This document shows, in pieces, positions 42,859-51,609 of a stretch of DNA of 59,374 nucleotides. A model generated the notes under the pieces. The model was not told where the DNA came from, ran no database searches, and saw only the letters and a list, made by a program, of their open reading frames with translations. The position numbers and the translations under genes were made by a program. How positions within the stretch are numbered: position 1 is the first letter of the stretch; the number at the start of each line of letters is the position of its first letter. Source of the DNA: Streptomyces sp. SAJ15 (GTDB lineage: Bacteria > Actinomycetota > Actinomycetes > Streptomycetales > Streptomycetaceae); contig NZ_NISY01000022.1 in the NCBI RefSeq assembly GCF_007595705.1, positions 1-59,374 of the forward strand, written 5' to 3'.

Positions 42859-43725
42859 TCATGTCTCGGTCTCGGGCGGCGGTGGCGGCACCGCCTCGCC
42901 CGGCTCCCCCGGCAGCGCCGCCGCCGGATCCGGCTCCCCCGGCAGCGCCGCGGACCCCCGGTCGGCCGAGAGCGCCGCCGGGCCGCCGCGCGCACCGAAG
43001 TCCAGCAGCGCCTGGTACGGACCGACGGCGTACGCGCCGATGGCGCGCAGCGCGGCCCACATCGTCACCTGGTTGGCCGACAGCACCGGCATCCGCAGCT
43101 CCGCCTCCAACTGCGGGATCACGTCGTAGGTGGGGAGGTTGGTGCAGCTGATGAAGAGCGCGTCGGCCGAGCGGACCGCCGCCTCTCGGGCCATGTCGAC
43201 CACGTCCCGGTACGGCACCTTCCAGATGTGGCTGGTCAGCCCGAGGTAGGAGCGCCCGCCGACGGTCACGCCGGCCTCCGCCAGATACTCCTCCAGCGCG
43301 TCCGTGACCGACCGGGTGTACGGGGTGACCAGCGCGATCCGGGCCGCGCCGAGCTCGCGCAGGGCCTCCAGCAGGGCGCCGGAGGTGGTGAGCGCGGGCA
43401 CCTCGCCGGCCTGTCGCATCGCCTCGCACATGGCCCGTTCCCCGGCGACGCCGCCGACGAAGCTGCCCGAGGCGCAGGCGTAGGCGACGACCTCCGGGGA
43501 GACCGCGCACAGCGCCCGCACCGCCTCGTGCAGCGTCTCGTGCTCGCTGACGATCCGGGCCAGGTCCAGGCTCACCTCGACGGGGACGAACGGCGTGCGG
43601 GTCAGGTGCAGCGACACCTCGTCGGGGACCCAGCGCCACAGCTCGCGGTCGAGGGCGAAGTCGAAGGGCGCGACGACGCCCACGCCGCGCTGTGGACGCG
43701 GACCGCCCAGGAAGGAGACGTCCAT
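42859..43725 (-). CDS. maleate isomerase/Asp-Glu racemase family protein, two-Cys type
   Basis: This 288-aa enzyme shows RPQRGVGVVAPFDFALDRELW at its start, a first catalytic Cys in AYACASGSFVGG, a second in LFISCTNLPTYDVI, and LSANQVTMWAALRAIG. Both cysteines are kept, so isomerase or racemase chemistry is possible. The C-terminal ~35 residues are a Pro/Gly tail with a repeated ALPGEP. I use ATG 43725, but ATG 43743 and GTG 43761 lie exactly 18 and 36 bp upstream in frame, each with its own GGGGG, because the start sits in a repeat array. It forms an operon with the downstream paralog. Confidence 0.87.
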   Translation of the reverse strand: MDVSFLGGPRPQRGVGVVAPFDFALDRELWRWVPDEVSLHLTRTPFVPVEVSLDLARIVSEHETLHEAVRALCAVSPEVVAYACASGSFVGGVAGERAMCEAMRQAGEVPALTTSGALLEALRELGAARIALVTPYTRSVTDALEEYLAEAGVTVGGRSYLGLTSHIWKVPYRDVVDMAREAAVRSADALFISCTNLPTYDVIPQLEAELRMPVLSANQVTMWAALRAIGAYAVGPYQALLDFGARGGPAALSADRGSAALPGEPDPAAALPGEPGEAVPPPPPETET

Positions 43726-43855
43726 GTCGAACCCCCAGGACATGTGAGACCCCCAGGGCACGTCGGCCCCCGGACACGTCGACCCCCGGGGCGCGCGCAC
43801 CTCGGGGCGCGCGAACCCCGGAACACATCGGCCTCCGGGACATGTCGGACCCTGG
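43723..43855. repeat. array of 16-18 bp units, each offering a ribosome site and start codon on the minus strand
   Basis: About eight degenerate units of the form CATGTCGACCCCCAGG run from the start codon of the isomerase gene into its upstream region. Read on the minus strand each gives CCTGGGGG, 5-6 bases, then ATG or GTG. Starts at 43725, 43743 and 43761 are in frame; later ones are not. The rest of the gap to 44032 shows no promoter I can name. Confidence 0.65.
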
Positions 43856-44032
43856 CACCAGGGGCGGAAGGCCCGGCGGCACAAGCCGTGTTGACGACCG
43901 TAGTGACGGGTGCCTAGCGTGGTCAATCCTCACATCTCCGGCAGTTCCGCGATCGGTACGGGACGCTCCTCGGACGCCCCGGACCACCCGCGGGTCCGGC
44001 CGGAACCCCGTCCCCGACCCCGGGTCCGCGCC

Positions 44033-44995
44033 ATGACCGAGCACCGCCTGCCCACCGTCCTCGTCCTCGGCGAGGAGCCCCCCGTCGCGCTTCCCCGGCT
44101 GGTCGACCGGGCCCGGGTGCGGGTCTGCGACGAGCGGACGCTGCCGGAGCTGCTGCCGACCGCCGATGTGCTGCTCGTCTGGGACTTCGGGTCCGACGCG
44201 GCGCGCGCCGCCTGGCCCGGCGGCGGGCGGCGGCCGGGCTGGGTGCACACCGCGAGCGCGGGCGTGGACCGGGTGCTCTGCCCCGAGCTGGTCATGTCCC
44301 CGACCCTGCTGACCAACGCCCGCGGGGTCTTCGAACAGCCGATCGCCGAGTACGTGGCGGGGCTGGTGCTGGCCCTGGCCAAGGACTTCCCCGGCAGCTG
44401 GGAGGCGCAGCGCCGGCGGCGCTGGCGGCACCGGGAGACGGAGCGGGTGGCCGGGACGCGGGCGGTGGTGGTCGGCGCCGGGCCCATCGGGCGGGCGGTC
44501 TCCGCCACCCTCGGCGCGCTGGGTGTGGCGGTCACGCTGGTGGGGCGCCGGGCGCGCCCCGACCAGGGGGTGCGGGGCGCCGCGGAGCTGGGCGAGCTGC
44601 TGCCGGCCGCCGACTGGGTGGTGTGCGCGGCCCCGCTGACCGAGGAGACCCGTGGCATGTTCGACCGGGCCGCGTTCGCCCGGATGCGGCCCACCGCCCG
44701 CTTCGTCAACGTCGGTCGCGGACCGCTGGTGGACCAGGACGAGCTGGTGGCGGCGCTGGTGGAGCGGCGCATCGCGGGGGCGGCACTGGATGTGTTCGTC
44801 CAGGAGCCGCTGACCGTGGACGACCCGCTGTGGGACGTGCCGGGGCTGTTGGTCTCCCCGCACATGAGCGGCGACACGGTCGGCTGGCGGGACGAGCTGG
44901 CCCGGCAGTTCCAGGACAACTACGACCGCTGGGCGACGGGCCGGCCGCTCTTCAACGTCGTCGACAAGCGCCTGGGGTATGTGCCTGTGGAGTGA
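44033..44995 (+). CDS. D-2-hydroxyacid dehydrogenase (NAD-dependent)
   Basis: This 320-aa protein has a catalytic domain in two parts around a Rossmann nucleotide domain (~105-285). The NAD loop is VVVGAGPIGRAV, followed by VGRRAR. The substrate Arg lies in FVNVGRGPLVD, a Glu in DVFVQEPL, and the acid-base His in VSPHMSGD, so the active site is complete. It would interconvert a 2-oxoacid and a D-2-hydroxyacid. ATG 44033 lacks a clear ribosome site. It is followed 60 bp later by the amidase, probably in one operon. Confidence 0.92.
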   Translation: MTEHRLPTVLVLGEEPPVALPRLVDRARVRVCDERTLPELLPTADVLLVWDFGSDAARAAWPGGGRRPGWVHTASAGVDRVLCPELVMSPTLLTNARGVFEQPIAEYVAGLVLALAKDFPGSWEAQRRRRWRHRETERVAGTRAVVVGAGPIGRAVSATLGALGVAVTLVGRRARPDQGVRGAAELGELLPAADWVVCAAPLTEETRGMFDRAAFARMRPTARFVNVGRGPLVDQDELVAALVERRIAGAALDVFVQEPLTVDDPLWDVPGLLVSPHMSGDTVGWRDELARQFQDNYDRWATGRPLFNVVDKRLGYVPVE

Positions 44996-45027
44996 CCGCC
45001 CGTGGAGTGATTCCGCCCGTGGAGTGA
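44987..45027. repeat. GTGGAGTGA repeated three times across the dehydrogenase stop
   Basis: GTGGAGTGA occurs at 44987, 45002 and 45019. The first copy contains the dehydrogenase stop codon. The amidase ribosome site (GGAGGG near 45047) follows. Confidence 0.7.
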
Positions 45028-45055
45028 TTCGCCGACCACCAGTCGTGGAGGGCCC

Positions 45056-46558
45056 GTGACCGACGCGAACGACACGCACGACCACCCCGCCGCCGACGCC
45101 GACCAGGTCGCGGAGGACGCGGAAGGCGGCGCCGCCGCCGACGTCGAGGACGCCGCCGATCCCGCCGACCTCAGCGCGGTCCGGCTGGTGGAGCTCTACG
45201 CCGCCGGCTCCCTCTCCCCGGTCGAGGCGGTCCGCGCGGTGTTGGAGCGCGTCGAGCGGATCCCGGCCGGCGTCAACGCCTTCTGCCGGGTGGACGCCGA
45301 GGAGGCGCTGCGGCAGGCGGCGGCCTCCGCCGAACGGTGGCGACGGGGCGAGCCCGCGGGGCTGGTGGACGGGGTGCCGGTCTCGGTGAAGGACCTGCTG
45401 CCGATGCGCGGCGCCCCTACGCTGCGCGGCTCGCGGACGGTGCGCGTCGAGGGGCGGCGCTGGGACGAGGACGCGCCCTCGGTGGCGCGGCTGCGCGAGC
45501 ACGGCGCGGTCTTCGTCGGCAAGACCACCACCCCGGAGTTCGGCTGGAAGGGCGTCACCGACTCCCCGCTGACCGGGGTGACCGGAAATCCGCACGATCC
45601 GCGGCGCACCGCCGGCGGCTCCAGCGGGGGCAGCGCGGCCGCCGTCGCGCTGGGCGCGGGCCCGCTGAGCCTGGGCACCGACGGCGGCGGGTCGATCCGC
45701 ATTCCCGCCTCCTTCTGCGGCGTCTTCGGTTTCAAACCCACCTACGGGCGGGTGCCGCTCTACCCCGCCAGCCCCTTCGGGACGCTCGCGCACGTGGGAC
45801 CGATCACCCGGGACGCGGCGGACGCGGCGCTGATGATGGAGGTGATCAGCGGCCCGGACTGGCGCGACTGGTCGCAGTCGGCGCCGCTCGGGCCGGGCGA
45901 GGCGGGCTTCCGGGCCGCCCTCGCGCCGGGCACCGGCGCGGTGTCCGGGCTGCGCGTCGCCTACAGCCCGGCGCTGGGCGGGGCGGCCCCGGTGGCCCCC
46001 GAGGTGGCGGCGGCGGTGCGGCGCGCCGTGGAGCTGCTGGCCGAGCTCGGCGCGGGGGTGGAGGAGATCGATCCGGGTGTCACGGACCCGGTGGAGGCGT
46101 TCCATGTGCTGTGGTTCAGCGGCGCGGCGCGACTGGTGCGACCTCTGACGCCCGAGGAGCGGGAGCTGCTGGACCCCGGGCTGCGCGAGATCTGCGCCGA
46201 GGGCGCCGGGTACAGCGCGCTGGAGTACCTGGCGGCGATGGACGTACGGGCCGCGTTGGGCCAGGCGCTGGGCCGCTTCCACTCGGCGTACGACCTGCTG
46301 GTCACCCCCACTCTGCCGATCACCGCGTTCGCGGCCGGCGTCGAGGTGCCGCCCGGTTCCGAGCACACCCGCTGGACGGGCTGGACGCCCTTCACCTACC
46401 CCTTCAACCTCACCCAGCAGCCCGCCGCGACCGTCCCCTGCGGGGTGGACGCCGACGGCCTGCCGATCGGGGTGCAGCTGGTGGCGGCGCGCCACGCCGA
46501 CGCCCTGGTACTGCGCACGGCGCACGCGCTGTACGCAGCGGGGGTGGCACGCCCCTGA
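45056..46558 (+). CDS. amidase signature family enzyme
   Basis: This 500-aa hydrolase has the Ser-cisSer-Lys triad: Lys in GVPVSVKDLLPM, and the Gly/Ser signature GGSSGGSAAAVALG followed by TDGGGSIRIPASFCGVFGFKP. The N-terminal ~35 residues are an acidic Asp/Ala-rich extension. GTG 45056 follows GGAGGG. It lies in a cluster with a D-hydroxyacid dehydrogenase, racemase-like enzymes and an amino-acid-type importer, so an amide or ring-opened intermediate is a likely substrate. Confidence 0.93.
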   Translation: MTDANDTHDHPAADADQVAEDAEGGAAADVEDAADPADLSAVRLVELYAAGSLSPVEAVRAVLERVERIPAGVNAFCRVDAEEALRQAAASAERWRRGEPAGLVDGVPVSVKDLLPMRGAPTLRGSRTVRVEGRRWDEDAPSVARLREHGAVFVGKTTTPEFGWKGVTDSPLTGVTGNPHDPRRTAGGSSGGSAAAVALGAGPLSLGTDGGGSIRIPASFCGVFGFKPTYGRVPLYPASPFGTLAHVGPITRDAADAALMMEVISGPDWRDWSQSAPLGPGEAGFRAALAPGTGAVSGLRVAYSPALGGAAPVAPEVAAAVRRAVELLAELGAGVEEIDPGVTDPVEAFHVLWFSGAARLVRPLTPEERELLDPGLREICAEGAGYSALEYLAAMDVRAALGQALGRFHSAYDLLVTPTLPITAFAAGVEVPPGSEHTRWTGWTPFTYPFNLTQQPAATVPCGVDADGLPIGVQLVAARHADALVLRTAHALYAAGVARP

Positions 46559-46659
46559 CGTCAACCCCCCTTTATGAGCATTTCACCATGCACATGACGA
46601 AGGTAGGGTCACGTCCGACAAGCGCCACAGGTTGCACCAGTGACCAGAGAGGCAGGTCG

Positions 46660-47616
46660 ATGAAGAGCAGGAGAGCAGTGTTACGTACGGCGACAGCCGT
46701 CGCGGGGGCCGCTGCCGTCGGAGCCGTGAGCGGCGGGACCGCCGCCGCGCGGAGTTCGATCCCCTCCGCGGCGCGCCGCGCCGACCACGTCGGCACGCGC
46801 CTGAACACCTTTCAGGACGCCTCCGGCCGCGTAACGGTGTCCGTGTTCTCGCATCGCGGCAACCCTCCCCAGCCGCACTGGATCGACAAGACCACGCTCG
46901 TCGGCGACGGGGAGATGATCGCCATCGGCGGCGGGGCCACCGCCACCGACGCCGACCCCGGGGCGCTGTTGACGGCCTCGTACCCCAACGACGACCTGTC
47001 GGGCTGGGTCGTGAGCTCCAAGGACCATCTGCGGGCGCACGCCCACGAGCTCACCTCGTATGTCATCGGTCTGAAGATCGCCGGACTCAGCCGCGCGCAG
47101 CTGCTGCGGTCGGTCTACGTCTCCCGCGCCGACAGCGGCGCCGCCCCGCACCCGGAGGCGGAGGCGGGGATCCCGTCGTCCACCGACTACGTCCTGGTCG
47201 GCGGCGGGTTCCGGGTGGACTGGCACGGCCAGGGCAACCTCGGCACCGCCTCCTTCCCCGCCACCGAGTTCTCCTGGAAGGCGCGGTCCAAGGACCACCT
47301 GGTCTCCGACCCCGCCAACATCCGCGCCTACGCCATCGCGCTCCGCCGCCACCTGCCGGTCGGCCGCGTCGACGCCGCCATCACCCGCGCCGACTCCGGT
47401 CAGACCGCCCACCCGGCCGCCGTCGCCGCGGTGGCCCCGGGCTACGCGCTGACCGGTGGCGGCGGTGACGTGCACTGGCGCGGCGACGGCAATCTGCTGT
47501 GGCGGCTGGAGCCGGCGACCTCCCGGACCCCCAGCTTCAGCGCCGCGGCCAAGGACCACCTACGCTCCGACCCCGCCTCGATCACCGCCTACGCGCTGGG
47601 CGTCCGGATCGTCTGA
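46660..47616 (+). CDS. Tat-type secreted protein with three homologous beta repeats
   Basis: This 318-aa exported protein begins MKSRRAVLRTA, a twin-Arg signal, with a hydrophobic part to ~30. The mature protein contains three repeats of ~80-90 residues, each with a Gly-rich start (AIGGGATATDAD, LVGGGFRVDWHG, LTGGGGDVHWRG) and a SKDHL/AKDHLxSDPA-xxxAYA(I/L)xxR end. Between repeats sit YVSRADSG and ITRADSG linkers. I do not recognise the fold. AGGCAG precedes ATG 46660. Codon 46681-46683 is TTA, implying bldA-dependent expression. Confidence 0.8.
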   Translation: MKSRRAVLRTATAVAGAAAVGAVSGGTAAARSSIPSAARRADHVGTRLNTFQDASGRVTVSVFSHRGNPPQPHWIDKTTLVGDGEMIAIGGGATATDADPGALLTASYPNDDLSGWVVSSKDHLRAHAHELTSYVIGLKIAGLSRAQLLRSVYVSRADSGAAPHPEAEAGIPSSTDYVLVGGGFRVDWHGQGNLGTASFPATEFSWKARSKDHLVSDPANIRAYAIALRRHLPVGRVDAAITRADSGQTAHPAAVAAVAPGYALTGGGGDVHWRGDGNLLWRLEPATSRTPSFSAAAKDHLRSDPASITAYALGVRIV

Positions 47617-47687
47617 CGCCGTCCCGGCCGTCCCCGCCGGGCCGCGCACCCCGTCGGGTGCGGCGCCACCCCGCCGCGCCCGACGGA

Positions 47688-48203
47688 CTACACCCGACGG
47701 AACCCCAGCGTCTCGCCGCGCGCCCCGGCCCGCCACAGGTCCTGGCAGGCGTCCGCCATCCGGTCCAGCCCGTCCACGATCGCACCCCAGACGATGCCCG
47801 GCACCCAGCCCGTGTCCCCGTTGAGCAGCAGGTTGTTGCGCTCGTAGAAGAGCGCGAGATCCACCACCCGGCTCTCGCCCCGGTGCGCCGCCTCCGTCTG
47901 GTAGCCGTGTGAGGCGGTGCCCAACAGGGTGTCGGTGAAGGTGAAGTAGCACAGGTCGCCGGGGATCGGGGTGACCGTCGGGTTCTCCAGCGGCGGCTCC
48001 TGCGACGCGAAGGACGGCAGCAGCGTGTAGATCTCGTTGCGCGCGTACTTCGCGTGGTAGACGTCGCCGCCCAACGGGAGCGCGTTCCACACGGCTTCAC
48101 AGGTGAGGGGCGCGCGGTCGTCCAACAGCACGGCGGTGCAGCTCACTCCGCGCTTGTCCAGCGAGATCTCGACGAAACGCTGCGGACTCGGGTGGCCGCT
48201 CAT
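47688..48203 (-). CDS. DUF3830-family protein
   Basis: This 171-aa protein has the DUF3830 plan: RFVEISLDKRGVSCTAVLLDDRAPLTCEAVWNALPL, GGDVYHAKYARNEIYTLLP, then IPGDLCYFTFTD and a Trp/Gly C-terminal region. A cyclophilin-like fold is known for this family but not a reaction. Members recur beside hydantoin/amidohydrolase genes and amino-acid importers. GGAGGAG precedes ATG 48203. It is divergent from the importer operon (94-bp gap), so they probably share control. Confidence 0.85.
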   Translation of the reverse strand: MSGHPSPQRFVEISLDKRGVSCTAVLLDDRAPLTCEAVWNALPLGGDVYHAKYARNEIYTLLPSFASQEPPLENPTVTPIPGDLCYFTFTDTLLGTASHGYQTEAAHRGESRVVDLALFYERNNLLLNGDTGWVPGIVWGAIVDGLDRMADACQDLWRAGARGETLGFRRV

Positions 48204-48297
48204 CGGCTCTCCTCCCGGTCGTTGCGGATATTCCGGACAACCCATCGTGCCCGAGCCGGCTGACATGTTTCCGGTGAAGTCGGGTAGCCGCGCGCCC

Positions 48298-49230
48298 ATG
48301 GCTCGATCACGTGGCAGAGACAGAGGACGCGACACGGCACACGGCATCCGGGCGGGCATCCACCGCCGTTCCCTCCTGCTGGGCGGGGCGGCACTCGGGG
48401 CGTGGGGCGCGGCCGGCTGCGGCCGGGTCGCCGGCGCCGACGCGAAGGACGGCGGAAACCTGCTGGAGCGGCTGCGGCACCAGGGGGCCGTGCGGCTGGG
48501 CATAGCGGGTGAGATCCCGTTCGGATACATCGACCGGGACGGCGAGTTCACCGGCGAGGCCCCGGAGATCGCCAAGGTCGTCTTCCAGCGGCTGGGCGTG
48601 GAAAGGGTCCAGCCGGTGCCGACCGAGTTCGCCTCGCTCATCCCCGGACTGCGTGCCCAGCAGTTCGACGTGGTCTCGGCCGGGATGTACATCACCCCCG
48701 AGCGCTGCCAGCAGGTGATCTTCTCCGACCCCGACTACCGGATGCGCGACGCCTTCATCGTCGCCAAGGGCAACCCGAAGAACCTCCACGACTACCGCGA
48801 CATCGTCAGGACCGGCGCCAAGCTGGCCAGCGGCACGGCGTACGCGCAGATCGGCTACGCGGTCGCCGCCGGGGTCAAGGAGAGCGAGATCACCGTGCTG
48901 CCCGACCAGTTGGCCGGACTGCTGGCGGTGGAGCAGGGCCGGGTGGACGTCTTCGCCGGCACCACGGTGACCGTGCACAACGTGGTCCGCCAGACCCACA
49001 GCGGCAAGGCGGAGGCGACCGAGCCGTTCCAGGCGACGGTCGACGGCAAGCCCGACGTCGGCGCGGGGGGCTTCGCGTTCCGCCCGGCGGAGACCCGGCT
49101 GCGCGACGCCTTCAACAGCGAGTTGCGCGCGATGAAGAAGAGCGGAGAACTGCTGCGCGTGGTGCGGCCCTTCGGATTCACCGAGGCGGAGATGACCGAT
49201 CTGACCGCCGAGGAGCTGTGCGCGTCATGA
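48298..49230 (+). CDS. ehuB: ectoine/hydroxyectoine-type ABC importer substrate-binding lipoprotein
   Basis: This 310-aa binding protein has a Tat/lipoprotein signal HRRSLLLGGAALGAWGAAGCG with lipobox GAAGC near residue 40. Its mature part resembles EhuB: RLGIAGEIPFGYIDRDGEFTGEAPEIA, then PTEFASLIPGL, then SDPDYRMRDAFIV, then VGAGGFAFRP. The assignment to ectoine rather than another polar amino acid rests on that resemblance. ATG 48298 is chosen; ATG 48265 is also in frame. First gene of ehuBCDA; the stop overlaps the permease start (ATGA). Confidence 0.83.
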   Translation: MARSRGRDRGRDTAHGIRAGIHRRSLLLGGAALGAWGAAGCGRVAGADAKDGGNLLERLRHQGAVRLGIAGEIPFGYIDRDGEFTGEAPEIAKVVFQRLGVERVQPVPTEFASLIPGLRAQQFDVVSAGMYITPERCQQVIFSDPDYRMRDAFIVAKGNPKNLHDYRDIVRTGAKLASGTAYAQIGYAVAAGVKESEITVLPDQLAGLLAVEQGRVDVFAGTTVTVHNVVRQTHSGKAEATEPFQATVDGKPDVGAGGFAFRPAETRLRDAFNSELRAMKKSGELLRVVRPFGFTEAEMTDLTAEELCAS

Positions 49231-49904
49231 CCGTGGGACTGTGGCAGCACTGGCTGCTGCCGGGTATCTGGATCACCGTCCAGCTGACGCTGTACGGCGC
49301 GGCCTTCGCGGCGGTCGTCGCCTTCGCCCTCGGCATCGCGCGCACCTCCCGGCTGTGGATCGTGCGCTTCCTCGCCGGCGCTTACGTCGAGGTCTTCCGG
49401 GGCACCTCCGCGCTGGTGTTGATGTTCTGGCTGTTCTTCGTGATGCCGTTGAGCTTCGAGATGCAGCTGATGCCCATGTGGGCGGCGGTCCTGGCGCTCG
49501 GGCTGACCTACGGCGCCTACGGCGCGGAGATCGTGCGCGGCGCCATCGCCGCGGTGACCCCGGCGCAGCGGGAGGCGGCGATCGCGCTGAGCTTCACCCC
49601 GGCGCAGCGAATGCGCAGGGTGATCCTGCCGCAGGCCGTCCCGGAGATGATCCCGCCCTTCACCAATCTGCTGATCGAGCTGCTCAAGGCCACGGCGCTG
49701 GTCTCGGCGGTGAGCGTGGCCGACATCGCCTTCGCCGCCCAGCTGTCCCGGCTGGCGACCGGCGAGAGCCTCCAGATCTACGCGACCGTGCTCGCCCTCT
49801 ACTTCGCCCTGGCCTTCGTGCTCACCCGGCTGATGCGGCTGTGGGAACGGCGGGCCAAGGCGGGTCTGGGCCGGTCGCCCGAGCCGTCCGGGGGTGCCCG
49901 ATGA
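49227..49904 (+). CDS. ehuC: ABC importer permease (EhuC-type)
   Basis: This 225-aa polar-amino-acid-family permease has about five membrane helices. The EAA loop reads REAAIALSFTPAQRMRRVILPQA, the docking site for the ATPase. ATG 49227 overlaps the binding-protein stop and its own stop overlaps the next start at 49901, so stoichiometric expression by coupling is expected. It pairs with the second permease as a heterodimer. Confidence 0.88.
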   Translation: MTVGLWQHWLLPGIWITVQLTLYGAAFAAVVAFALGIARTSRLWIVRFLAGAYVEVFRGTSALVLMFWLFFVMPLSFEMQLMPMWAAVLALGLTYGAYGAEIVRGAIAAVTPAQREAAIALSFTPAQRMRRVILPQAVPEMIPPFTNLLIELLKATALVSAVSVADIAFAAQLSRLATGESLQIYATVLALYFALAFVLTRLMRLWERRAKAGLGRSPEPSGGAR

Positions 49905-50551
49905 ACTGGGACTGGGGCGTCGCCCGCGACTTCCTCCCCGAACTGCTGGACGGACTGCTGGTCACGCTGGAGGCCACCGCCCTCGGCTCGATGCTCTCCT
50001 TCGCCCTGGGCCTGGTGTGGGCGGTGGCGCTGCGCTCACCGCGTCGGCCGGTGCGCTGGCCGGTGCTGGGCGTCACGGAGTTCATCCGCAACACCCCGCT
50101 GCTGGTGCAGTTGTTCTTCTTCTACTACGTGCTGCCGACCTGGGGCGTCACCTTCTCCGCGCTGACCACCGGGGTGCTGGCGCTGGGGCTGCACTACTCC
50201 ACGTACACCTCGGAGGTGTACCGGGCCGGGATCGACGCGGTGCCGGCCGGGCAGTGGGAGGCCGCCACCGCGCTGAGCCTCTCCCCCGCCCGCACCTGGG
50301 GCGTGGTGATCCTGCCCCAGGCGGTGCGCCGCGTGGTGCCGGCGCTGGGCAACTACGTGATCGCGATGCTGAAGGACTCCCCGATGCTCGCGCTGATCGG
50401 CGTGGTCGACATGTTGCAGCAGGCGCGCTCCGAGGGCGCCTCGTCCTTCCAGTACATCGAGCCGTACACCATGACCGGCATCGCCTTCGTCCTCATCGCC
50501 TACCCGGCATCCCTTCTGCTGCGAGCCCTGGAGCGCCGTCTTGGCCACTGA
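49901..50551 (+). CDS. ehuD: ABC importer permease (EhuD-type)
   Basis: This 216-aa permease has the family start WDWGVARDFLPELLDGLLVTL and FIRNTPLLVQLFFFYYVLP. The coupling loop is WEAATALSLSPARTWGVVILPQA. It begins within the ATGA overlap with ehuC and overlaps the ATPase start by 11 bp. Together with ehuC it forms the membrane channel for the importer. Confidence 0.88.
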   Translation: MNWDWGVARDFLPELLDGLLVTLEATALGSMLSFALGLVWAVALRSPRRPVRWPVLGVTEFIRNTPLLVQLFFFYYVLPTWGVTFSALTTGVLALGLHYSTYTSEVYRAGIDAVPAGQWEAATALSLSPARTWGVVILPQAVRRVVPALGNYVIAMLKDSPMLALIGVVDMLQQARSEGASSFQYIEPYTMTGIAFVLIAYPASLLLRALERRLGH

Positions 50552-51368
50552 ACCGAAGAAGACCACCCTCCCCACCGGCGCGGCGGCAGCGGCGACGGCG
50601 GCCCCCGACGAGCTGATCCGCTTCGACCGGGTGACCAAGCGCTTCGGCGACACCACGGTCCTGGACGACCTGTGCTTCTCGGTGGCGCCCGGCCGCCATG
50701 TGACGCTGATCGGACCCTCGGGCTCGGGCAAGACCACGATCCTGCGGCTGTTGATGACGCTGCTGCGACCGGACGCCGGCACCATCAGCGTCGACGGCGC
50801 CCTCCTCACCCATGAGCGGCGCGGCGGCTCGCTGGTGCCGGCCGGCGAGAAGCACACCCGCGAGGTACGGAAGAAGATCGGCATGGTCTTCCAGCAGTTC
50901 AACCTCTTCCCCCATATGCGGGTGCTGCGCAACATCACCGAGGCCCCGATGCACGTCCTGGGGCTGGACCGGGGGGATGCCGAGGAGCGGGCGCGCGAGC
51001 TGCTGGACCTGGTGGGGCTCGGGGAGAAGTGCGACGCCTACCCGACCCAGCTGTCCGGCGGGCAGCAGCAGCGGGTGGCGATCGCGCGGGCCCTGGCGAT
51101 GCGCCCTCGGGTGCTGCTGCTGGACGAGGTGACCTCGGCGCTGGACCCGGAACTGGTGGCCGGCGTGCTCGACGTGCTGCGGGACATCGCCCACACGACG
51201 GACATCACGATGGTGTGCGTCACGCACGAGATGAACTTCGCGCGGGACATCTCGGACGAGATCTTGATGTTCGACGCCGGCCGCGTGATCGAGTCCGGAC
51301 CCCCGGAAAGGATCTTCAGCGAGCCGGAACACGAGCGTACGCGGGAGTTCCTGAGCGCGGTGCTCTGA
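50541..51368 (+). CDS. ehuA: ABC importer ATP-binding protein (EhuA-type)
   Basis: This 275-aa ATPase has Walker A GPSGSGKTT (~55-63), Q-loop VFQQFNLFP, the signature LSGGQQQR, Walker B LLLDEVTSALDP and an H-loop VTHEMNF. All catalytic residues are kept. It starts at TTG 50541 within the permease gene, with an N-terminal Ala/Thr-rich extension before the first strand IRFDRVTKRFG. Energises uptake by EhuBCD. Confidence 0.9.
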   Translation: MATEPKKTTLPTGAAAAATAAPDELIRFDRVTKRFGDTTVLDDLCFSVAPGRHVTLIGPSGSGKTTILRLLMTLLRPDAGTISVDGALLTHERRGGSLVPAGEKHTREVRKKIGMVFQQFNLFPHMRVLRNITEAPMHVLGLDRGDAEERARELLDLVGLGEKCDAYPTQLSGGQQQRVAIARALAMRPRVLLLDEVTSALDPELVAGVLDVLRDIAHTTDITMVCVTHEMNFARDISDEILMFDAGRVIESGPPERIFSEPEHERTREFLSAVL

Positions 51369-51609
51369 ACCGACATGCCGATCGGTGGATGACGCCGGCA
51401 TATGCCACGGGAGCGCGTTCCTGGTGAAGGCGATGGAACGCGCCCCCCAATATGTTCAACACCCGCTCCGCATGCCCGGGTTGACCGCTACCGTGGTAGG
51501 CAGCCGTTCCGCAGGGAAGGCTCCCAGCGCTGGGGTGCAGGCTGCCCCAGGGTCGTGACCTGCAGCAACGACGCTGTGGCATGCGGTAACAACCTCGTAG
51601 GGGGAAACC

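Noticed and set aside
42062..46564. A 1500-codon open frame on the minus strand spanning the isomerases and the reverse strand of the dehydrogenase and amidase genes
   Set aside because: Outside the real isomerase parts the translation is low-complexity Arg/Gly/Pro and lies antisense to two clear enzymes. It is a GC-bias artefact.
51480..51510. TTGACC followed by GTAGGC as a promoter for the IclR gene
   Set aside because: The spacing between the hexamers is too short for a standard promoter; not listed as a feature.
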